A stretch of DNA of 64,000 bases, taken from positions 7,362,501-7,426,500 of the forward strand of contig CAMRHE010000021.1 in assembly GCA_947044405.1 (NCBI GenBank). Direction: 5' to 3'. Both the position numbers and the translations under genes were made by a program. The stretch comes from Leptodactylus fallax (lineage: Eukaryota; Chordata; Amphibia; Anura; Leptodactylidae). The notes under the pieces are model-generated. The model was not told the DNA's origin. It did not search any database and saw nothing but the letters and a program-made list of their open reading frames with translations. Positions 36,116 through 46,680 of this stretch are shown one piece after another (the first letter of the stretch is position 1; every line of letters begins with the position of its first letter).

Positions 36116-37400
36116 TTTTGTGAAAAATTGATATGTGACCTTACATTTTAGGAGAGCGAGGTATACTGGAATTCGTAGGTGTTCTCTCTCAGGAAATATT
36201 TAGGTTACTGATATTTGTTTGATGATTTCTAGTTATATTTAGTATTTTATTTAAATGTATGAAATTTGCTCACTGTGCTTGAGCTTCCCGAAGTGCATCT
36301 GCTGGCAGATAATGAACTAGGTATATCAGCAGTGTCTAAATGTCATTTGGCTTTTAAACAAACATAGAGTAAAAAGCAGTGAAAGACAATGTTTAATGGT
36401 GAGGGATGTTGTGCAGTTCTTTCTGATGACAGACAGCACAGAAACGATATTGCTTTATATTGAAAAGTCTGCAAACTGAACCTCATAATGTCACTATATA
36501 TACATTCTGATATTACAGTATCACCATTCTGTCACTGTAGACATGTAACTATGTTATTCCTTATGTATACTTTATATAGAGCATTAATAGCTAAACATTC
36601 TAGTATGTGCTGTATAAAACTTCAGCTCAGTTAGTTTTGCAATTCTACATATTGACTTTGACATTTTAAGTGTTTCCACTTGGAATACTTTGTCCTTTAG
36701 GCTTCAGACTGACATACTGACATCTAGAATATTTTCTCATTTGCATTTGAGCTAGCATATAATGAGCAATCCTTTGACGTTTTGCTGGCACTATACTGTA
36801 TCTCAAACAATCATGTCACAAAGATCAGATGGCATTGAATGTAAGTGAATATGTATTATACTTGCCTCTTGAAAGTTTTTTTTTTTTCATTTGGATACAT
36901 ATTATTACATAGTAGTCAAACTGCAGCCCTGCTGGCATTAGACAAATGGATACGATTAGTCATGGAAGTTAGGATTATATGGTTTGCCAAAGTAAACAAG
37001 AAAATTTGGCACTCTGTACATCTCTGAACACCTAAAACCTAACACATGGGACATATTTGATATTGTGGTGGTGATAGAGTTGGGCAGAGTTTACATTGTT
37101 CATTTTATTGAACAAAGGTGGCTAATGATGAGCACATGCACCTTTTAGGTTAAAACCCTTGCCAGTGTAGAATGCTACATCTGTAGGTGAAACTTCTTTT
37201 AGATGTGTGTGAATATTTGGATGAAAAAGGTTTGGGTTAGTATTAGGGTTGTATATTAGGGTTTGTTCATTTTTTATAGCATTGTGGCAGCTAAGTGACT
37301 CTTCATTACATGAAACAGACTATAGTAACTGTTTGCAGTGGTGCTTATGTGTGGTTGGGGAAGAAGAACAGCAATTAGTTTGCTGCTTAGAGTGACCTCA

Positions 37401-37401
<1 letters not shown>
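36116..37401. other. Non-coding, nothing recognised
   Basis: AT-rich sequence with no gene or bounded repeat identified. Confidence 0.5.

Positions 37402-37440
<39 letters not shown>
37402..37440. repeat. (TA)n microsatellite, insertion site of the next element
   Basis: About 19 TA units. The Intruder-like element starts directly at its right edge, and short TATAAATATATATATTATA sequence follows the element's other end. Confidence 0.9.
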
Positions 37441-37443
<3 letters not shown>

Positions 37444-39070
37444 TACAGACCAAAAGTTTGGACACACCTTCTCATTCCAAGAGTTTTCTGTATTTTCATG
37501 ACTATAAAAATTGTAGATTCACACTGAAGGCATCAAAACTATGAATTAACACATGTGGAATTATATACTTAACAAAAAAGTGTGAAACAACTGAAAATAT
37601 GTCTTATAGTCTAGGTTCTTCAAAGTAGCCACCTTTTGCTTTGATTACTGCTTTGCACACTCTTGGCATTCTCTTGATGAGCTTCAAGAGGTAGTCACCT
37701 GAAATGGTCTTCCAACAGTCTTGAAGGAGTTCCCAGAGATGCTTAGCACTTGTTGGCCCTTTTGCCTTCACTCTGCGGTCCAGCTCACCCCAAACCATCT
37801 CAATTGGGTTCAGGTCTGGTGACTGTGGAGGCCAGGTCATCTGGCGTAGCACCCCATCACTCTCCTTCTTGGTCAAATAGCCCTTACACAGTCTGGAGGT
37901 GTGTTTGGGGTCATTGTCCTGTTGAAAAATAAATGATGGTCTAACTAAACGCAAACCGGATGGAATAGCATGCCGCTGCAAGATGCTGTGGTAACCATGC
38001 TGGTTCAGTATTCCTTCAATTTTGAATAAATCCCCAACAGTGTCACCAGCAAAGCACCCCCACACCATCACACCTCCTCTTCCATGCTTCACGGTGGGAA
38101 CCAGGCATGTAGAGTCCATTCATTCACCTTTTCTGCGTCGCACAAAGATACGGTGGTTGGAACCAAAGATCTCAAATTTGGACTCATCAGACCAAAGCAC
38201 AGATTTCCACAGGTCTAATGTCCATTCCTTGTGTTCTTTAGCCCAAACAAGTCTCTTCTGCTTGTTGCCTGTCCTTAGCAGTGGTTTCCTAGCAGCTATT
38301 TTACCTTGAAGGCCTGCTGCACACAGTCTCCTCTTAACAGTTGTTGTAGAGATGTGTCTGCTGCTAGAACTCTGTGTGGCATTGACCTGGTCTCTAATCT
38401 GAGCTGCTGTTAACCTGTGATTTCTGAGGCTGGTGACTCGGATGAACTTATCCTCCGCAGCAGAGGTGACTCTTGGTCTTCCTTTCCTGGGGCGGTCCTC
38501 ATGTGAGCCAGTTTCTTTGTAGCGCTTGATGGTTTTGGCCACTGCACTTGGGGACACTTTCAAAGTTTTCCCAATTTTTCGGACTGACTGACCTTCATTT
38601 CTTAAAGTAATGATGGCCACTTGTTTTTCTTTACTTAGCTGCTTTTTTCTTGCCATAATACAAATTCTAACACTCCATTCAGTAGGACTATCAGCTGTGT
38701 ATCCTCCTGACTTCTGAACAACACAACTGATGGTCCCAACCCCATTTATAAGGCAAGAAATCCCACTTATTAAACCTGACAGGGCACACCTGTGAAGTGA
38801 AAACCATTTCAGGTGACTACCTCTTGAAGCTCATCAAGAGAATGCCAAGAGGGTGCAAAGCAGTAATCAAAGCAAAAGGTGGCTACTTTGAAGAACCTAG
38901 AATATAAGACATATTTTCAGTTGTTTCACACTTTTTTGTTAAGTATATAATTCCACATGTGTTAATTCATAGTTTTGATGCCTTCAGTGTGAATCTACAA
39001 TTTTTATAGTCATGAAAATACAGAAAACTCTTGAAATGAGAAGGTGTGTCCAAACTTTTGGTCTATACTG
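37441..39070 (-). mobile_element. Complete Intruder-like (DD38E) Tc1 element
   Basis: The 1630-bp element is bounded by TA on both sides. Its inverted terminal repeats are unusually long, about 268 bp each (37441-37708 and 38803-39070). The left repeat includes the last ~35 codons of the transposase, so those codons are present twice in inverse orientation. Only one coding lesion is visible. A truncated relative is at 13963-15054. Confidence 0.97.
37604..38656 (-). pseudogene. Intruder-like transposase with a single premature stop
   Basis: The frame begins at ATG 38656 (MARKKQLSKEKQVAIITLRN) with a helix-turn-helix (SVRKIGKTLKVSPSAVAKTI) and a basic GRPR linker near residue 58-61. The first catalytic Asp is at about 157 (LWSDESKFEIFG). 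One TGA interrupts the same frame at 38120-38122 (residue 179), where the 13963-15054 copy has an Arg codon (CGA), a CpG-type change. After it the frame stays open for 171 codons with FQQDNDPKHTS (Asp ~247) and [15 protein letters not shown] (Glu ~286), ending at GGYFEEPRL. I count 38 residues between Asp247 and Glu286, fitting the DD38E Intruder group. The length of about 350 residues is normal. Confidence 0.95.
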
Positions 39071-40019
39071 TATAAATATATATATTATAAGTCTTTAAAC
39101 ATTCTCCTAGTTTGCCCTTCTGGTGAGGTTTTAAAAACTGGCCATCCACTAATAGTGCTTGTCTTTAAAAAGACAAATGCCATTGTTACTGAACAAGTAA
39201 TAGATTTCTTGATAGGGTATTCCTATCTGGACATTTATGGCTATGTTACACCAATGCTGTCTGGTGTTGTAGTGTAGTCATGTCAAATGAAACACCTCCA
39301 GATTGACAAGACAAGTAATGAATACACACTTGATAAACGTGCTAACCAGTAACTGGGAACCCCTTGGGACCCACTCCTTACTAGATGATGCTGACTGGCA
39401 TGCCTATCCCCGTCATAACTCACACTGCAGCTAGCACAGGCTTGTACCATGGGACAGGCTCAACAACACCTCCCTAGGCACAACCAATGCTCTGTCTGCA
39501 CATGTTGCACCTGTAAAGGAAACACTTTGCATTATCAGCAGTTACATAGCATATATGGCAAGCAGTTAAAATTGTACCCAGTATATGGCCATTTACTGCT
39601 CCTCACCTTGGGTTGCTTAACTAAACCAGATAGCATTCAACTACTTACAGATATATACACAGGATATGCAATAAACGTCTTTGCTAACGCTTAACAGTCA
39701 ACCTCTAATGTACTGCTTTGTACAGAATATGATAAGCCTGACATTGAACACTACATACTGCACAGAGGATTTTCTGTAGATTGTTTTTAACATTTCATAC
39801 AACTCTGTGATAGGTTGTAAGTAGTGAGGGAGGAGTTGCAAAATGAACCCAAGAACCCTCCACCTACATTTTTGCACACAATAGGACATATTTATTAAGT
39901 TAAATGTGACAGAATTCTGGCCTAATAAACTGGCCTGATGTTCACCATGTTTACTATGCATTTTAGACACTTATTTTGAGTTGCCTGGAAATTTGACACT
40001 TTAATCCAGATAGAAATGT
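39071..40019. other. Non-coding, nothing recognised
   Basis: Small chance ORFs only. No bounded repeat was recognised. Confidence 0.45.
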
Positions 40020-43000
40020 ATCCAACACTTGAAAAATTACAGACGTACATTAAATGAATTGTTTATTAGTTGCTTATTCACAAAACATTCCCCCATTTAA
40101 GAACCTATAGAAAAAAGGGGAAATCTATTTTTAAAGAAAACAAATAGTCTACCTTGCTTTTATTTCTGTCATAACCATAACCATGAACGCTATATATTAT
40201 TAGGAATGAATAAGTAATATTTAAAAGCAATGATAGCCTTCATAAGTCTTCACAATTAATGATTAATGTTAGTGATAATTTCAATCTACTGAAATTACAC
40301 CATCTCTTTTAAAACTTATAAGGAGGCTATTTTTATGTTTCCCTGCCCTAAAATCCAATTAAATTAGGCAATTACCAGTGAATTAAAGACTTCAGTGATA
40401 AATGTTGTAATATTTTCTTGTTATAGAAGTTAAAGCCCATTTATATTTAGATATCCCATCAGCACTGGCTACACTTATAAATACTCCTTTCACATTTACA
40501 CAGAGAAGCCTGGATTTGTAAGATGTATGGATACCAAAATGACCATTTTAGAGCCACACAAGAGTGCCTTTCAAATATGTTTACATTGGTAGCAGGGAAA
40601 TTAATTAAATCAAACCTCAGTTTGACACACAAAAGGTGCAAAAGTGATTTAGACAGCAGGTTGGCCTAAAATGTCAGGTTCTACTCAATTTCAAGTTTAA
40701 AGCCAGTCTATGCTGTGCACAAAGAACTAACTCTTTCTCCTATTAGCATAATTTCCTGTAATGAACAAACATAACTTTAGATCACATTTCTCCAAATCAC
40801 CATTATGTACTTTGCTATTGCTTATTTTTCTAATGAACGATTCCAGTTTGTCAAGTGATGACAAAATTTCTCAATTGCTGCAGCTGAAGGAAAAATAAGC
40901 AAAATAATAACTTTAATACCTAAATATATACATATATTTTTATCTCCTGAATAAACTAGGATAATCTATCTATCTATTGTAATCTTTTTAATTATATTTT
41001 AATTGATTTTAAATTTCAGTACAATAACATTAACATAGAAATGTATAAAATATAATCTCCCTACTCCCTAAACCTAGCCCCTAACCCTTAATTTGAGAAG
41101 AAGAAAATTAACTTAAGTTAAAAAAATGAAAATAATATTTGCACATAAATTATATTTCTATCAGTCTTGGGGATATGCAGGATTCTATGGAGTATGACAC
41201 TTGCGCTTCATCTACAAATATAGACACCCTTACACTTTTACAAAATAATTAAGTGGAAAAAAATAAAAGAAATATGAATTTTGGCTTATACGTCTCTATT
41301 TCCTTGTGAACTTTGCTTGGCTGGATTCAGCCATAGCCTTCCAAAAAGACTACGGAGAGGACAGACTTCCTTGTCATCTGGATGCCATAAATAAATTAAA
41401 ATGATGTTCTCCAGATAGATTTTTTTTCTCTCTTTTTGGCAAACCAATCTGTAATTAGAAAAAGTGAAGGCTTTCATTTGTGGATCCAGCAAAAGGAAGG
41501 AAGCATTTTGTATGTGGATTCAAAGAAGGCCAAACTATGAAAACAGTAAAGAGGAAAAACATATGTTGCCTTGGTTTTAGCTCAGTTATTTAAATGTTCT
41601 GTGATCTAATTTACTCTGTAAGTTTAAAACCACTTTAAAGCCAGCAATCCTGTAAATATAAAGAACATTGACAATTCCATGGAAAGAACAAATAATAATA
41701 TTCCAGAGAGCTGAAAAAGTGAATTTTGAATTTGATATATTTTTAGCTTCATGGGATTTTATTATAAGAAAAGTACTTGTAAATTAGGCAGACATGTAAA
41801 ATCATGAAGATGGTTTGGTCTGGTTTCTTTATTGTGGCTAGGTTATCTTCTTGTGCATACTCTGTCCTTGCCTGCTTCTATGTTCCTTCACATAGGAAAA
41901 CGTGGCCACAATAAGGAAATCTTGGCTGGCTATCTCACACATGCTAGACCACAGAACGTTCCTACATTCATGGTCATATCCATTGTCAACCTATGAAGAC
42001 AATACACTTTTGTGACTAAGATGATTAGAGAAAATCTTTGAAAATGTACAAAAAAGTTAATTATTTATATTTGTAAAATGTTAAACTTTTAATTGTTTGC
42101 AATTTCAAATATGGTTATGTTTGTGGGAAAATGGCAGAGTTTAAAAAACAGCATCCTGGCTTTCTGCTGCCACCATTAGATGCATTTTAAGCTAGTATGT
42201 TCTGTTTTATTATTGAGTTTAATGTATAATTGGCATGAAGTTAGCGCCTTAGCTCTCTCCAATAGTTTTATACACGTAGCCAGAATGTTGTTTGTGTTTA
42301 AGTTCTAGATTATTCTTAGTTTTTTTTATCAGAGAAATGGATCTCCAATCCTTACATAGCAATGGATCATGATTTTTTTCCATATTTCAATTGAAAAAAA
42401 GTGACATGTTATTCAAGGGTTGACATTTCCTTTTACAGTATTAGGAGGAGTTATTTAGACCTCAGCATTTAGGGGTGGGTTTTATTCTACGACTAAAAAA
42501 TATTGTCATGGCATGCGTAATGCATCAATTATACCTGTCAGTCTTCTCTATTTCCAAACATTGCAGGAGAACTTACAGTATAAACTCAAAACAAGTAGCA
42601 CCTTTATTAGTGTTAAAACCAACATTAAGCTGACAGTGCCACCTTGTTGAGCCCAATTCATTTTTATTAACATTATCAGTTCAAGCGGAAAAATTAAATC
42701 TACATGAAAAATAATGTGATTATGTGGTTGGAGATAGCTATTTCATATTTAACGTCTTGTAGTGTTCTTGCCAGTATTGATGTTTCTTATTTGTCACTGA
42801 AAAAATACCTGAAATTCAGATTGCCTGTGAATGTGATTAAATAGTTGTACTATGTATTAAAACCAGTCAAATCAGTGATCCATGACCTCTACACTATATT
42901 TACCATGCTAGAGGGAAGAATTTTCTACCATCCATTGATCATAACTGTGTCAATCTTAGATAATAGAGTTGAATTGCCAAAATGCTATTTTTCATGCCAG

Positions 43001-43853
43001 TGTATAAATTACTCGAATTAGATTTTACTGTAATTTTCCCTAAGTGTTCTTTTTAGAATCTATTACGCAGATTTTGCCATATGTGTCGAAAAATTATCTG
43101 TTCCTCACTTAAGTGCCAGACATTTGCAGTGTGTCTTAAGATTGCTAAAAGTTATGTTGAATTTAAACATGGCTTCAGGCCAAAAAAGCAATTTCCATTT
43201 TTAAAGGGGCTGAAAACCCATAGATTATATCTACGAGAAGCATTTCTAGTGTAAAGGTGAAAGAACATTGACTTCTTTTATTTAATACATGCTTGAAATC
43301 GGATGCAGCAATGGAAGCATGCCAACTGAATTTATCAGGAGACCGTGGCATACAATAATATCTTGGAAATAATCTACTGTAAAAGTAAATTTGTACAGAA
43401 GGTTAATGCAACTTCTTGGTTTTAATATTCAACTCACTTTAAAAGTCATTTTTCCAAGGTCATTCGTTAATCACAATCTATTTAATGGGAAAAATAAAGG
43501 CAAATTAAAATGCTCACTAAACATCTGCCATCTATACCAAGTAGTAGAGGAGTAGATTCTAAATCTGTATAGACATAGGAGTCTGATGACATGAGGGCGT
43601 CTGAAACACACGGCCTCTGAGGCAGTCATCTGTGGTCCAAGTGGATTGGCAGAACAGGGGAAAAAACAACACCCGGCCTGGTTCTAAACTTCTCTGTAGG
43701 CAATAGGCCATATTAGTCATACAGCCTACAGGTTGCATTCAGTTTGACTGTTCTCATTTCCAGCCACTGCAGCGGATGAGAGCACACCTGGGAGCAGTTA
43801 GGTACAGGTAGGAGACATTAAAGTTTTATAAACTTTGACATAAAGTTTAATGA
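40020..43853. other. Repeat-poor AT-rich island
   Basis: In nearly 3.8 kb I recognise no transposon end, no foldback repeat and no coding frame longer than 70 codons. Homopolymers are short. Because the rest of the window is saturated with repeats, this stretch is the best candidate for unique and possibly constrained non-coding DNA. That is inference; conservation cannot be judged from one sequence. Confidence 0.5.
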
Positions 43854-44034
43854 TTAAACTGTTTGGGGCCACTGGTGGGGGACATTAAACTATTTGGGGC
43901 TACTGCTGGGGACATTAAACTGTTCAGGGGTACTGGTGGGACATTAATCTGTACAGCACCACTGGTGGGGGGCATTAAACTGTACAGGGCCATTCCTGGG
44001 GGAATTAAACTGTGTGGGGCCACTGATGGGGGAC
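43854..44034. repeat. Minisatellite, about 30-33 bp unit, ~6 copies
   Basis: Units resemble GGGGCCACTGGTGGGGGACA followed by TTAAACTGTTT. The consensus is shared with the array at 16491-16720. Confidence 0.85.
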
Positions 44035-44040
44035 ATGTGT

Positions 44041-44391
44041 TTCAGGTGTGCCTTAAATTACATCCACAGGTGTGTCTCCAATTAAATCAGATGTGGCCAA
44101 TAAACCTATCAGAAGCTTCCAAAGACATGACATCATAATGTAGGCTGTTCCAAATTGTTTAAAGGCATAGTAATCTTAGTATATGTAAACTTTTGACTTT
44201 GCAGAAAGTAATAAAACTGCCTTAAAAATTCTCTCTCTCTCATTATTCTGGCATTTGGCAAATATAAATAATTTTGGTAATCCTAATTGACCTAAAACGG
44301 GAAAGGTTTATTCTGATTTCATGTCAGATAGTGAGAAAAACATGCATATGTGTCTTTTAATATAGCGTATGTAAACTTCTGGTTTCAACTG
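44041..44391. mobile_element. Tc1-like element right end with two repeat binding-type sites
   Basis: The outer motif GTATGTAAACTTCTGGTTTC at 44369-44388 precedes CAACTG-TA. An inner motif AGTATATGTAAACTTTTGAC lies at about 44178-44197. Outer and inner copies of a TGTAAACTT motif, about 190 bp apart in the same orientation, are the IR/DR arrangement of Sleeping Beauty-type elements. No transposase sequence is present, so this is a truncated 3' end. Confidence 0.75.
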
Positions 44392-44624
44392 TATATGCTT
44401 CCAAAAATCTGAGGAGAGAAGGGAGTTACTGAGCAGTCTCACTAAAGATCTTTCAGTTTGGCTGCAGCAAAGAATCATGGACAGAGCATTGCTAAGCCCC
44501 CAGAAACTCTTGTACAAAAGGGGGAGTTTAGGTGCAGGCGCTCTGAGGGCTTAGGGGATGTGCAGTTAACTCAGACAGTCTGGCTCTGGCTACTAATGCT
44601 GACAGGTTGGGATAGCTTTTCTTA
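44392..44624. other. Non-coding spacer between two Tc1 elements
   Basis: No supported feature. Confidence 0.4.
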
Positions 44625-45799
44625 CAGTGGGGAAAAAAAGTATTTAGTCAGCCACCAATTGTGCAAGTTCTCCCACTTAAAAAGAGAAGAGAGGCCTGTA
44701 ATTGACATCATAGGTATACCTCAACCATGAGAGACAAAATGAGAAAACAAATCCAGAAAATCACATTGTCTGATTTTTAAAGAATTTATTTGCAAATTAT
44801 GGTGGAAAATATATTTGGTTAGTAACAAAAGTTCATCTCAATACTTTGTTATATATCCTTTGTTGGCAATGACAGAGGTCAAACGTTTTCTGTAAGTCTT
44901 CACAAGGTTGGCACACACTGTTGCTGGTATGTTGGCCCATTCCTCCATGCAGATCTCCTCTAGAGCAGAATAGTTCTACTTTGGTTTCATCTGACCATAT
45001 GACATTCTCCCAGTAGTCTTCTGGAACATCCAAATGCTCTCTAGCAAACTTCAGACGGGCCCGGATATGTACTGGCTTAAGCAGGGGGACACGTCTGGCA
45101 CTGCAGGATCTGAGTCCCTGGCGGTGTAGTGTGTTACTGACGGTAACCTTTGTTACGTTAGTCCCAGCTTTCTGCAGGTCATTCACTAGGTCCCCCCGTG
45201 TGGTTCTGGGATTTTTGCTCACCATTCTTGTGATCATTTTGACCCCAGGGGGTGAGATTTTGCGTGGAGCCCCTGATTGAGGGAGATTATCAGTGGTCTT
45301 GTATGTCTTCCATTTTCTAATTATTGCTCCCACAGTTGATTTCTTCACACCAAGCTACTTGCCTATTGCAGATTCAGTCTTCCCAGCCTGGTGCAGGTCT
45401 ACAATTTTGTTTCTGGTGTCCTTCCACAGCTCTTTGGTCTTCACCATAGTGGAGTTTGGAGTGTGACTGTTTGAGGTTGTGGACAGGTGTCTTTCATACT
45501 GATAACAATTTCAAACAGGTACCATTACTACAGGTAATGAGTGGAGGACAGAGGAGCCTCTTAAAGAAGAAGTTACAGGTCTGTGAGAGCCAGAAATCTT
45601 GCTTGTTTGTAGGTGACCAAATACTTATTTTCCACCATAATTTGCAAATAAATTCTTAAAAAATCAGACAATATGTCTTCTCATTTTGCCTCTCATAGTT
45701 GAGGTCTACGTATGATGTCAATTACAGGCCTCTCTCATGTTTTTAAGTGGGAGAACTTGCACAATTGGTGGCAGACTAAATACTTTTTTTTCCCCACAG
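44625..45799 (-). mobile_element. Tc1-like element (25538 family) with internal deletion
   Basis: The left end is TA-CAGTGGGGAAAAAAAGTATT and a matching inverse end is near 45775-45799 with a slightly altered last few bases. The copy is about 1175 bp against 1604 bp for the element at 25538. A deletion joins the first catalytic block to the C-terminal tail, removing roughly 430 bp. It is in the opposite orientation to the other copy. Confidence 0.93.
44838..45446 (-). pseudogene. Internally deleted Tc1-like transposase
   Basis: The start is the ATG at 45444-45446 on the minus strand. A TAG replaces a Glu codon in the [19 protein letters not shown] region, and the rest is open ([20 protein letters not shown], then [10 protein letters not shown]). 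Directly after ELF the sequence reads [12 protein letters not shown], the out-of-frame C-terminal tail. The second Asp and the Glu are therefore missing. The five-C run here supports the view that the six-C run of the 25538 copy is a frameshift. Confidence 0.9.
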
Positions 45800-46126
45800 T
45801 ATTTGCTGGAAAAAAAACTAAATAACACCTAACTCTAATTTCATCTTCAAATTATCTGTGAGTTGCAAATTATCAACTTTATTAGAGCATTAGCTTCTAG
45901 AAATAAAGAAGTCTAATATGTTGACTGATTTGTTTGATATGGTTCTCTTTATCTGCTTTTAGGAATTGTGTGAAAATCTGATGTAGTTTTAGGTTAAGTT
46001 TATGCAGAAATATAGAAATTTCTGAACACCATTGTACATCAGTAAAGTTAAACTCATTGTGTATTGGTGCATCTAAAATGTCAGATAAGACAAATATGTA
46101 AGGTATAGAAGTCAAATCCCCAATAT

Positions 46127-46128
<2 letters not shown>
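45800..46128. other. Non-coding spacer
   Basis: No supported feature between the Tc1 element and the L2 tail. Confidence 0.45.
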
Positions 46129-46168
<40 letters not shown>

Positions 46169-46205
46169 GTCCTTTAATAGTCCCACAATGGGGAAATTCA
46201 GTGTG

Positions 46206-46680
46206 TTACAGCAGCAAAGATAAGCAGATACAAATACAAATACAACATGTACAGGAATGTACCAAGGTAAGAGGCATTACTTTGATAGCCGACAGACAGA
46301 TAGGAAGTAGGGGGGGGGGGGGGGGATTTAACAGGCAGAGAGATATTTCAGTTCTCTGTGTGTAATGATCTCCGCTTAGGTCGGTGTTGGTTGTACAGCC
46401 TAACCGCGGTGGGGAGGAAAGACTTCCGATAGCGCTCCTTCTCACACCTAGGGTGGAGCAGTCAGTCACTGACAGTACTGCTCAGCGCGATCACAGTCTC
46501 ATGCATGGGATGGGACTTCTTCTTCTGCATGGAGCTCACCACAGACAGTATCCTTCTGTCACCCACCACCTGCACTGGGTCCAGTGGGCTCCCCAGGACA
46601 GAGCTGGCCTTTCTAATCAGCTTGTCAAGTTTATTTCTGTCCCTGGTTGATATACTGCTCCCCCCAGCAGGCCACTCCAA
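46206..46680 (-). pseudogene. L2 ORF2 C-terminal tail after a frameshift
   Basis: Minus-strand frames at 46462-46680 (SSISTRDRNKLDKLIRKASS, HPMHETVIALSST) and 46206-46469 (SLSSPPRLGCTTNTDLS) match the 4539-4835 tail. The normal tail crosses both, so a further shift lies near 46440. Confidence 0.85.
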
